A program made the translations under genes and the position numbers. From assembly GCA_050180235.1 (NCBI GenBank), contig JBFXEJ010000160.1, positions 1 through 10,238 of the forward strand: a stretch of DNA of 10,238 nt, in the 5' to 3' direction. How positions within the stretch are numbered: position 1 is the stretch's first letter; every line of letters starts with the position of its first letter. Positions 1 to 5,917 of this stretch are shown in pieces. The DNA is from JAABRU01 sp050180235. Its GTDB lineage: Bacteria > Desulfobacterota > Desulfobacteria > Desulfobacterales > Desulfococcaceae. The notes under the pieces are model-generated. The model was not told the DNA's origin and ran no database searches. It saw only the letters and a list, made by a program, of their open reading frames with translations.

Positions 1-128
1 ATACAAAAAAAATATGTACATGGCAATGTTGACTGTTTTCAATATGTTGCATAATAATTACACCTATTTTGTATTATTTATACATTTAATTTCAGAAGGT
101 TATATTATTCGTTGAGAAACTTTAGTTA
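1..128. repeat. AT-rich direct repeat, copy 1
   Basis: This AT-rich stretch recurs at 158-286. The two copies are identical over their whole length except for one A in the early A-run (8 A here, 9 A in copy 2). A unique 29-bp spacer (129-157) separates them, giving a period of about 157 bp. The window begins exactly where the match begins, so the unit may extend upstream and may belong to a longer tandem array. No ORF of note, no long dyad and no terminal inverted repeats are visible inside it. Its function is unknown. Confidence 0.9.
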
Positions 129-157
129 CTAATGAAACCTAACCCGTCGTCAGACTG

Positions 158-286
158 ATACAAAAAAAAATATGTACATGGCAATGTTGACTGTTTTCAA
201 TATGTTGCATAATAATTACACCTATTTTGTATTATTTATACATTTAATTTCAGAAGGTTATATTATTCGTTGAGAAACTTTAGTTA
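158..286. repeat. AT-rich direct repeat, copy 2
   Basis: This is the second copy of the 1-128 unit, one base longer in the A-run. Its right end (TTTAGTTA) runs straight into the left terminal repeat of the palindromic element at 285-526. That element may therefore have inserted at the edge of the repeat or interrupted a further unit. The composition is far more AT-rich than the coding part of the window. Confidence 0.9.
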
Positions 287-526
287 AGTTAAGGAAAGTC
301 CTGGCGGAACGCCCTGAAAGGGCGTTATGTTATAGCCCAGGGCAAAGCCCTGGAAAAATTGAATAAAATATGACATCAGCCCTGAAAGGGCGTAATAAAA
401 AACGGTTCCGGAATGTCAGCCTTATATAATCCGCCCTTTCAGGGCTTATAATATTTTTTATCCTGTATTCCCAGGCAGTTGGCCTGGGCTATATCAATCA
501 GCCCTTTCAGGGCTTTCCTTAACTTA
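285..526. mobile_element. 242-bp imperfect palindrome with six hairpins (MITE-like)
   Basis: The ends are 14-bp perfect inverted repeats: TAAGTTAAGGAAAG at 285-298 and its complement at 513-526. Each half carries the same series of small hairpins reading inward. The left half has CGCCCT-GAA-AGGGCG (310-324), CCAGGGC-AAA-GCCCTGG (337-353) and GCCCTGAAAGGGCG (379-392). The right half mirrors this with hairpins at 501-513, 470-488 (CCCAGGC/GCCTGGG) and 433-445. The sequence between hairpins is diverged and AT-rich. No transposase is encoded, so this is best read as a non-autonomous palindromic element of the GCCCTGAAAGGGC type seen scattered in many bacterial genomes. The mobilising enzyme is unknown. 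No unambiguous target duplication is visible. Confidence 0.7.
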
Positions 527-665
527 GGCGATTTCCATGAAAAAATGTACCATCATTGTAGGGTGGGCACGGCTTTCTGTGCCCGCCGTTTCAGCAGGAC
601 GGCGGGCACAGAAAGCCGTGCCCACCCTGCGAAAAATGGTATAATCATTAATGGAAATCACCTTA
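525..665 (+). mobile_element. 141-bp MITE-like element, copy 1
   Basis: The terminal inverted repeats read GGYGATTTCCAT, flanked by TA on the left and TAA on the right, which fits a TA target. The core is a perfect 29-bp stem (561-589 with 599-627) closed by a 9-nt loop, TTCAGCAGG. Each arm also contains its own shorter hairpin, GGGCAC-N8-GTGCCC, so a cruciform with two side hairpins is an alternative fold. The same element occurs in the opposite orientation at 6026-6166. It contains short open frames on both strands but nothing that looks like a real protein. It ends about 50 bp before the M48 peptidase start and probably sits in that gene's leader or promoter region. Confidence 0.85.
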
Positions 666-715
666 ATGGCATTGACGCAGAACGCGGGAACGAGTGCGAA
701 AGATAAAGGATTCCC

Positions 716-1858
716 ATGCAAAACGCAGAACTTCACCATTACAGTGCCAGCGCATTTCAGGGAAAAGATCGTTTTTTCGGAGAAATTTTTCTTGAAGAAG
801 ATGCCCTGCATTTCCGTTTTGATAGTAAAACCGTATCCTTTCCTCTGGAAGATTTGAGGATAAAAGCCGGGGGTGCAAATGACCGAATGCTGTTTCTGAC
901 CCATTCCAATGCGCGGGACTGGACAGTCTGCACCACAGATCATTCTCTGCTCCGTGACAGTATTATGCTTACTTATCTGCATATTGCAGCCCAAATCGCA
1001 CAGATTCAGCAGAAGAAAAAACAGACTTCGCTGGTTCTTGCCTTTATTCTCATCCTGTGCGCCCTGTCTGTTTACGGTCTTTTCGCGCTCAAAGAACCGC
1101 TGGTGACAGCCATTGCCAAACGCATTCCTCCGGAATGGGAGAAAAAACTGGGAGAAGCCGCATTCACGCAGATAAAAGCGGAAAAACACTTTGTGGATGA
1201 TCAGGAAATGGAACAGGGGCTGGGAAAAATCACGGGCCCGCTTTTGGGCAAAACCGGGCAGGATCGGTATTCCTTCCGGGTATATATTGCCGAAGATACG
1301 GATATTAACGCTTTTGCCCTTCCGGGCGGAATTATTGTAATAAACAGCGGTCTGATTCTCGCGGCAGAATCTCCTGAAGAAATTGCCGGTGTGCTGGCCC
1401 ATGAGGCAGCGCATGTAATCCGGCAGCATGGAATGCGGCAACTGATTTCTTCTGTGGGAATTTTTGTGCTGATTCAGGCTTTTTTCGGAGATGCCACCGG
1501 ACTGATGGCTGTTCTCGCAGATAACAGTGCATTTCTGCTTACGCTGAAATATTCCAGAGATTATGAACGGGAAGCAGATGATGCCGGATGGGCCTATCTG
1601 AAAGAAGCTCGCATAAATCCCCAGGGCATGATTGATTTCTTCAGGCATCTTGTGCAAAAGCAGAATAAAGAGGATAAAAACATGCCCGGAATCGGGGAAT
1701 TCCCTGCTTTTCTGAGTAAGCATCCGGCAACAGAGGAACGGGTTGACTATTTGCAGAAAATGTGGGAAAAAACAGACGGGAACAGGGAATATATCCGGTT
1801 TGATCTTGATTTTTCGCAGTTCAGGCAGATGGTGGAGAACAAAGTCAGGGGCAGATAA
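716..1858 (+). CDS. M48-family membrane zinc metallopeptidase
   Basis: The 380-residue protein is predicted to be a membrane-anchored zinc peptidase of the M48 (HtpX/BepA/Oma1-like) group, which acts in envelope protein quality control. Residues 1-95 form a soluble, beta-rich N-terminal domain. One hydrophobic segment lies at about 105-125, and the peptidase domain follows. The zinc site is visible: HEAAH at 229-233 supplies two His ligands and the catalytic Glu, and EREAD at 284-288 supplies the third ligand (Glu284). SKHPATEERV at 334-343 matches the conserved C-terminal motif whose His (336) regulates the active site in BepA. No TPR domain follows, so it is not BepA itself. The start is chosen for AAAGGA at 705-710, five bases before ATG 716. 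The natural substrate cannot be told from sequence. It stands alone, with an 88-bp G-rich gap before the next gene. Confidence 0.9.
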   Translation: MQNAELHHYSASAFQGKDRFFGEIFLEEDALHFRFDSKTVSFPLEDLRIKAGGANDRMLFLTHSNARDWTVCTTDHSLLRDSIMLTYLHIAAQIAQIQQKKKQTSLVLAFILILCALSVYGLFALKEPLVTAIAKRIPPEWEKKLGEAAFTQIKAEKHFVDDQEMEQGLGKITGPLLGKTGQDRYSFRVYIAEDTDINAFALPGGIIVINSGLILAAESPEEIAGVLAHEAAHVIRQHGMRQLISSVGIFVLIQAFFGDATGLMAVLADNSAFLLTLKYSRDYEREADDAGWAYLKEARINPQGMIDFFRHLVQKQNKEDKNMPGIGEFPAFLSKHPATEERVDYLQKMWEKTDGNREYIRFDLDFSQFRQMVENKVRGR

Positions 1859-1903
1859 GGGTTTGGGGTTTAGGGGACAGGGGTTAGGGAACATGGGATT
1901 GGG
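1848..1903 (+). other. G-run tract, candidate G-quadruplex
   Basis: Eight runs of three or four G fall within 56 bases on the coding strand, spaced by short T/A-rich linkers. The core 1859-1889 (runs at 1859-1861, 1865-1868, 1873-1876, 1880-1883 and 1887-1889) has loops of 3-4 bases and resembles telomere-like TTTAGGGG repeats. The tract begins in the last codons of the M48 gene, overlaps its stop codon and fills half the gap before yejB. It would be present in the mRNA. A G4 fold affecting transcription or message stability is an inference. Confidence 0.6.
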
Positions 1904-1946
1904 AAACCTGCTTATACCGAATACACGTTAAAAATGTAAAGGAATT

Positions 1947-2981
1947 ATGACAGCTTATTTTATCAGACGGCTTCTGCTGATTATTCCAACTTTTATCGGC
2001 ATTACCATCATGGTCTTCATCATCACCCGTCTTGTGCCGGGCGGGCCGATAGAGCGGATTATTGTTCAAACCCAGCAGATGCGCAATGCAGACGGCGGGG
2101 GGAAAAGCATGAGTATGTCCGGAGAGGAGCAGAGCCAGCCCCTTTCCGAAGATCAGTTGAATGAACTGAAAAAATACTATGGCTTTGACAAACCTGTACT
2201 GGTCAGTTATTTCCTCTGGCTGGGAAAAGTGCTGAGCGGTGATCTGGGAACCTCCACCCGTTATTATGATCCGGTCTGGGATATGATCCGGGAGCGGATT
2301 CCCATTTCCCTTTATTTTGGAATCATCTCCCTGTTTCTGATGTACAGTGTCTGCATTCCTCTGGGAATTGCCAAAGCAGTGCGTCACAAAAGCGGATTTG
2401 ACAATGTCACTTCGATTATCGTATTTACCGGTTACGCGATTCCGGGATGGGTCGCGGGCGTGCTGCTGCTGCTGCTTTTTGCCTCCCACTGGGAAATCCT
2501 GCCTTTGGGCGGGCTGATGAGTGACGGTTTTGATGATTTATCCCTGCTCCAGAAAGGAGCGGATATTCTCAGGCATACAGTTCTGCCTCTGACAGCCTAT
2601 GTGATCGGTTCCTTTACAGTTATGACTTTTCTGATGAAAAACACGCTGATGGACAATCTGGCCTCGGATTATGTGCGCACGGCCATTGCCAAAGGTCTGC
2701 CTTTCCGCAAGGCTGTGTTTGACCACGCACTGCGAAACAGCCTGATTCCCATAGCCACCCATTTTGGCAACAATGTTTCTGTTTTTCTTATGGGTTCTTT
2801 TCTGATCGAAACCGTTTTCAATATTGACGGCATGGGGCTGCTGGGGTATGAATCGGTTATAGAAAGGGATTATCCTGTGGTGCTGGGAATTTTGGTAATA
2901 TCTTCCCTGCTGCTGCTTATTGGCAATATTCTCTCGGATATTTGTGTGGCTCTGGTGGATCCCCGTGTGCAGTTCAACTGA
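1947..2981 (+). CDS. yejB: YejB-type ABC transporter permease (peptide importer family)
   Basis: This 344-residue integral membrane protein belongs to the DppB/OppB binding-protein-dependent permease family. About six transmembrane segments are visible, near 9-29, 120-142, 155-180, 211-232, 272-295 and 311-336. The cytoplasmic EAA loop at about 239-269 carries the conserved Gly (AKGLPFRKAV) and couples to the ATPase. The match to E. coli YejB is close over the C-terminal half, including GYAIPG, NIDGMGLLGYE and VDPRVQF. E. coli YejABEF imports peptides such as microcin C. The start has GGA at 1941-1943 only three bases upstream. No binding protein (yejA), second permease (yejE) or ATPase (yejF) lies next to it in the window, so partners must be encoded elsewhere. 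The family is certain; the substrate is inferred. Confidence 0.88.
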   Translation: MTAYFIRRLLLIIPTFIGITIMVFIITRLVPGGPIERIIVQTQQMRNADGGGKSMSMSGEEQSQPLSEDQLNELKKYYGFDKPVLVSYFLWLGKVLSGDLGTSTRYYDPVWDMIRERIPISLYFGIISLFLMYSVCIPLGIAKAVRHKSGFDNVTSIIVFTGYAIPGWVAGVLLLLLFASHWEILPLGGLMSDGFDDLSLLQKGADILRHTVLPLTAYVIGSFTVMTFLMKNTLMDNLASDYVRTAIAKGLPFRKAVFDHALRNSLIPIATHFGNNVSVFLMGSFLIETVFNIDGMGLLGYESVIERDYPVVLGILVISSLLLLIGNILSDICVALVDPRVQFN

Positions 2982-3000
2982 GCATATGCAGGAAACACAG

Positions 3001-3030
3001 TTGTGCATAACATCTTTTAATAATTATAAA
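3001..3030 (+). promoter_or_regulatory. Possible sigma70-type promoter for the 3059-5870 operon
   Basis: TTGTGC (3001-3006) and TATAAA (3025-3030) are separated by 18 bases in an AT-rich 77-bp gap directly before the J-domain gene. The -10 box matches 5 of 6 consensus bases and the -35 box matches 3 of 6. The position, about 30 bp before ATG 3059, suits a short leader. This is a sequence-pattern call only. Confidence 0.35.
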
Positions 3031-3058
3031 TCGAAACAGAAACACGGCAGACTGCATT

Positions 3059-3505
3059 ATGAAAGACATTCTGGAAAGATTATACCGTATAGGCAAAGCA
3101 GCCATTCCCCGTCCCAAATGGATGGAAAAATTTATCGGTCCCGGCATTTCTGATGAAGAATTTTTTCGGAAATTCAAAGAATTTTACGGAGATGGGCCCT
3201 GGGATGATAAAGGGGGCAGTACCGGAAACGGTTCCGGATACAGGACAGACACGGGAAGCGGGAATAAAGCAGATGAATATCCCGGCATTCCCCGGCAGAT
3301 CTTAGATGATCTTGCAGTGTTTGACCTGAAACCGCCATCCTCTCTGGCTGAAGTGAAAAAGGCACGCAACCGGGAAATCCGCAAATACCATTCGGATCAT
3401 TTTGTAAATGATCCTGCAAAATATGAAACTTCCAAAAAAATCATGCAGATTTATAATGCAGCCTATGATCGGCTCAAAGATTATTACGAAAGAAAAGGAA
3501 TATGA
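3059..3505 (+). CDS. J-domain-like protein with degenerate HPD motif
   Basis: This small, soluble, charged protein has 148 residues. Residues 1-45 are a basic and aromatic N-terminal segment. Residues 46-75 are a Gly/Ser/Asp-rich, probably disordered linker. Residues 80-146 look like a DnaJ-type J domain: an acidic/hydrophobic first helix, a second helix KKARNREIRKYHSDHF, then an Ala/Tyr-rich third helix MQIYNAAYDRLKDYYE. In the diagnostic HPD tripeptide, Pro is replaced by Ser (HSD, 111-113). HPD is needed to stimulate the Hsp70 ATPase, so the protein may be inactive as a co-chaperone or may work differently. No strong ribosome site precedes ATG 3059. The stop overlaps the next start by four bases (ATGA at 3502-3505), which implies translational coupling. 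It is the first gene of a four-gene operon. The J-like fold is fairly sure; the role is unknown. Confidence 0.75.
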   Translation: MKDILERLYRIGKAAIPRPKWMEKFIGPGISDEEFFRKFKEFYGDGPWDDKGGSTGNGSGYRTDTGSGNKADEYPGIPRQILDDLAVFDLKPPSSLAEVKKARNREIRKYHSDHFVNDPAKYETSKKIMQIYNAAYDRLKDYYERKGI

Positions 3506-4302
3506 AAGCATCCGTATCCCATGAAGTGATATACTGGAAACCGGAAGAGACTGTATCGGAAACACTTTCTCTGGTTGGGGAGGCCCTGCTTTCCATCATG
3601 GTGCAGGGACAGCCCGGATCTGCGGGAATGCGCACGCCCGGAGAGGAAATCGCACACGCGGCCGGTTTCTGTCTGGCCGAAGGATTTGCTGAATCCGCTG
3701 AGGATATTGCCTCCATCAGTTATGTGCCTGAATCTGCTCCCAACCTTGTGCAGGTGACACTCAGCCCTGCCCGATGGGAAAAAATATACCCTGTACTGGC
3801 AGAAAAAGGAAACAAAGTATCCGGTTTCGGGCAAAGCCCGGAAGATGCTGTGGAATTTCTGGTCAATACTCTACGGCCCCTGCCGGAAGGAAAAAAAATA
3901 TCCCTGCGCAGGGGTTTTGCCTGTCTGGAAGATCTGAACCGGCATCAGCCCCTGCGAAAACAAACCCATGCCACCCATGCCACAGCCATCGTGACTCCGG
4001 ATATGGAAATGCTGGCCATTGCAGAGGATGTGGGCCGGCATAACGGCATGGACAAGGCCATCGGAAAGGTGCTGCTGGATCGGAAACTTGCCAAAGCCGG
4101 TGCACTGCTTCTTTCCTCGCGCATCAGCTTTGATCTGGTGCAGAAAGGTGCACGCGCGGGAATTCCGGTGATGCTGTCTGTTTCCCGGCCAACAGCCCTG
4201 GCTGTGAATCTGGCCTCACGGCTGAACATGAGTCTGGCCTGCCTTGCCAGAGGCGGGGGCGGCTATGTTTTCTGCGGAAAAGAGCGGATGGAAGAATGCT
4301 GA
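3502..4302 (+). CDS. fdhD: FdhD-like protein (formate dehydrogenase sulfurtransferase family) lacking the CxxC pair
   Basis: The protein has 266 residues, close to the usual FdhD length. FdhD passes sulfur from the cysteine desulfurase IscS to the molybdenum bis-PGD cofactor of formate dehydrogenase. Family landmarks present are RTPGEEIAHAAGFCLAEG (44-61), the cofactor-binding EDVGRHN (175-181) with MDKAIG, and SSRISFDLVQKGARAGIPV (205-223). The sulfur-carrying CGxCG motif is missing. Aligned by eye with E. coli FdhD, the segment with Cys121 and Cys124 is NKVSGFGQS (104-112) here, with Ser in place of the first Cys and no second Cys. The TGG/TGC-THAAA motif is THATHATA (155-162). It may therefore bind the cofactor without transferring sulfur, or use another Cys (57, 141, 247, 258 or 266). 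AGGA at 3496-3499 precedes the start. No formate dehydrogenase gene is in the window. The symbol denotes the family, not proven function. Confidence 0.82.
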   Translation: MKASVSHEVIYWKPEETVSETLSLVGEALLSIMVQGQPGSAGMRTPGEEIAHAAGFCLAEGFAESAEDIASISYVPESAPNLVQVTLSPARWEKIYPVLAEKGNKVSGFGQSPEDAVEFLVNTLRPLPEGKKISLRRGFACLEDLNRHQPLRKQTHATHATAIVTPDMEMLAIAEDVGRHNGMDKAIGKVLLDRKLAKAGALLLSSRISFDLVQKGARAGIPVMLSVSRPTALAVNLASRLNMSLACLARGGGGYVFCGKERMEEC

Positions 4303-4309
4303 ATGGTGA

Positions 4310-5254
4310 ATGGAAATGCTGATGCCTGTTTATGAAGGTCCGGAAAAAAAACTGGAACTCATTCTTTCCTCTTCCCTGCCAGGACTGCGATCCGATACAG
4401 ACGGCAGATGGAAAAGGGTGGTAAAATCAAGCCGCGCCAAAATCATAAGCAAAGTGTCCACAGATTTCATGGATGCGTACCTGCTTTCTGAATCAAGTCT
4501 TTTTGTATGGGAAAACCGTGTGATACTGATTACATGCGGAAAAACAGCTCCTTTGCGCTCTCTGCCTCTGCTTCTTGATATTGTGGGAAAAGACAAAGTA
4601 GCGTTTCTTTTTTATGAGCAGAGAAACTTCATCCCTCCCGGTGATCATTCCACGGATTTTGAAAAGAATGCGGCTGAAATTTCACGCTGGTTTACGGGAA
4701 AATCCGATATACCGGAATTTGCCGGTCATCGGATGAATATGTTTCATTATTTTGATAATGCAGAAAAAACACAGAAACCGCGCACACTTCAGATGATGAT
4801 GCATGATCTCCCGGATGAAGTAATGCAGACATTCTGCCGGAACGGAAAAATCACTGCGTCTGAAACGCGCAGAATATCCGGACTGGAAGCCTTATGTGAT
4901 CCGCTGATGATGACAGACGATCATCTTTTTCATCCCTGCGGATATTCTCTGAACGCAATAATGGAAAAACAGTATCTTACTGTTCATGTCACACCCCAGC
5001 CTGTCAACTCCTATGTAAGTTTTGAAACGGATATTGTGGAAAGCGGCTGGCAGAAGGTTATCAGAAAGGTGCTGGAAATTTTCAGACCGGCAGAGTTTTC
5101 TCTGATATTGCGCATCGGCATGGATGATGAGGATTTTTCTGCCCGGAAAACAATGGAACCCTCTCTGCATGGATATTGGCCCGCTGAAAAAAATCTGTAT
5201 GAATCCGACTGCGGATATGCAGTCCTTTTTTTCAGTTATATCAGACAGGAATAA
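4310..5254 (+). CDS. S-adenosylmethionine decarboxylase proenzyme, eukaryotic-type family
   Basis: The enzyme removes the carboxyl group of S-adenosylmethionine, giving the aminopropyl donor for spermidine and spermine synthesis. The 314-residue protein resembles human AMD1 along its whole length. YLLSESSLFV (57-66) matches the self-processing site YVLSESSMFV, so cleavage is expected between Glu61 and Ser62, with Ser62 becoming the pyruvoyl cofactor. Other matches by eye are YEGPEKKLE (8-16; human FEGTEKLLE), ITCGKT (74-79; human catalytic Cys82 = Cys76 here), HPCGYSLN (208-215; human processing Ser229 = Ser213), VHVTPQP (225-231; human His243 = His226) and NSYVSFET (233-240). Bacteria normally use the much smaller SpeD/SpeH forms. 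The gene begins 7 bp after fdhD. ATG 4322 (giving MPVYEG) is a plausible alternative start. No spermidine synthase is present in the window. The family is near certain; the substrate is inferred. Confidence 0.92.
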   Translation: MEMLMPVYEGPEKKLELILSSSLPGLRSDTDGRWKRVVKSSRAKIISKVSTDFMDAYLLSESSLFVWENRVILITCGKTAPLRSLPLLLDIVGKDKVAFLFYEQRNFIPPGDHSTDFEKNAAEISRWFTGKSDIPEFAGHRMNMFHYFDNAEKTQKPRTLQMMMHDLPDEVMQTFCRNGKITASETRRISGLEALCDPLMMTDDHLFHPCGYSLNAIMEKQYLTVHVTPQPVNSYVSFETDIVESGWQKVIRKVLEIFRPAEFSLILRIGMDDEDFSARKTMEPSLHGYWPAEKNLYESDCGYAVLFFSYIRQE

Positions 5255-5258
5255 ACAA

Positions 5259-5870
5259 ATGAAAAACATCGCACTGATTGCTGTCACTGCTGTTGTCATT
5301 TTTCTGGGCATCCGCTTTTTTTCCGGCTCCCCCCAGATACGCAATGCCTCTCCGGGCGGCAAAAATATCATCTGCTTTGGTGACAGTCTGACATACGGAA
5401 CCGGGGCCGGGGAAGGAAAGGATTATCCCTCCCGCCTGTCCGCTCTGCTGTCAAAACCTGTCATCAACGCGGGTGTGCCCGGAGACACCACAGAATCCGC
5501 GCTGAACCGGCTGGAAGCAGATGTGCTTTCACAGTCGCCCCGTATTGTTTTTATTACCCTGGGGGGAAATGATCTGAAAAACGGCGTCCCCAGAGAAACA
5601 GCGTTTGCAAATCTGAAAATCATTGTACAGTCCATACAGGACAAAGGTGCTCTCGTAGTCATCGGCGGAATTGATATTCCTTTCTGGGGCAAAGGATTCG
5701 GTGACGCTTATGCACAACTGGCCAAAGAAACCGGGGCTGTGCTGATTCCCAATATTTTCAAAGGGATCATCGGCAATTCCGGACTGATGAGCGATTCCAT
5801 ACATCCCAATGATGCGGGATATGAAATCATGGCCGGGAAATTCCATGACGCTGTGAAATCATATCTGTAA
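5259..5870 (+). CDS. SGNH/GDSL-type esterase, TesA-like
   Basis: The 203-residue protein is predicted to be a hydrolase of the arylesterase/lysophospholipase TesA family. A hydrophobic N-terminal segment (about 4-21) with no lipobox Cys suggests a signal anchor or signal peptide and a periplasmic location. All four SGNH blocks are visible: FGDSLTYGTG (40-49, nucleophile Ser43), INAGVPGDTT (69-78, Gly73), LGGNDLKNG (101-109, Asn104) and DSIHPNDAGY (179-188, Asp179 and His182). The frame stays open back to 5124, but ATG 5259 is preferred. It follows the decarboxylase stop by 4 bp, has AGGA at 5247-5250, and gives a clean membrane-targeting N-terminus. It is the last gene of the operon. The substrate (ester, thioester or lysophospholipid) cannot be told. 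Confidence 0.88.
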   Translation: MKNIALIAVTAVVIFLGIRFFSGSPQIRNASPGGKNIICFGDSLTYGTGAGEGKDYPSRLSALLSKPVINAGVPGDTTESALNRLEADVLSQSPRIVFITLGGNDLKNGVPRETAFANLKIIVQSIQDKGALVVIGGIDIPFWGKGFGDAYAQLAKETGAVLIPNIFKGIIGNSGLMSDSIHPNDAGYEIMAGKFHDAVKSYL

Positions 5871-5917
5871 CTGACATTACGCAGCCTTTCCAAAAATCAG
5901 TATCAGCAGATCAAAAA

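Noticed and set aside
137..289. Possible integron attC site (ACCTAAC at 137-143, GTTAAGT at 283-289)
   Set aside because: The end boxes fit RYYYAAC and GTTRRRY, but the sequence between them shows no inner inverted repeat or dyad symmetry, and no integrase or cassette genes are seen.
1..526. CRISPR array
   Set aside because: The repeat units are too long (128/129 bp) or are short palindromes at irregular spacing in both orientations. There are no regular spacers and no cas genes.
479..706. Small frames through the MITE hairpin giving GTAFCARR...GTESRAHP-type peptides, also at 6029-6229
   Set aside because: They arise from the palindrome itself, occur on both strands and in both copies, and lack ribosome sites. 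They are translation artefacts of a repeat.
524..1894. Long open frame of 456 codons on the minus strand
   Set aside because: It lies antisense to the M48 peptidase, whose motifs are unmistakable. The minus-strand product is Cys/Phe/His-rich, has no recognisable domain, and runs into the MITE hairpin at its C-terminal end.
2985..3009. Terminator hairpin TATGCA...TGCATA after yejB
   Set aside because: The stem is only 6 AT-rich base pairs with a 13-base loop and no U-run, so it is not convincing as a terminator.
5124..5258. Extended N-terminus for the SGNH hydrolase
   Set aside because: The extra 45 residues would overlap the decarboxylase gene out of frame and would bury the obvious membrane-targeting N-terminus. 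ATG 5259 has a good ribosome site and 4-bp spacing.
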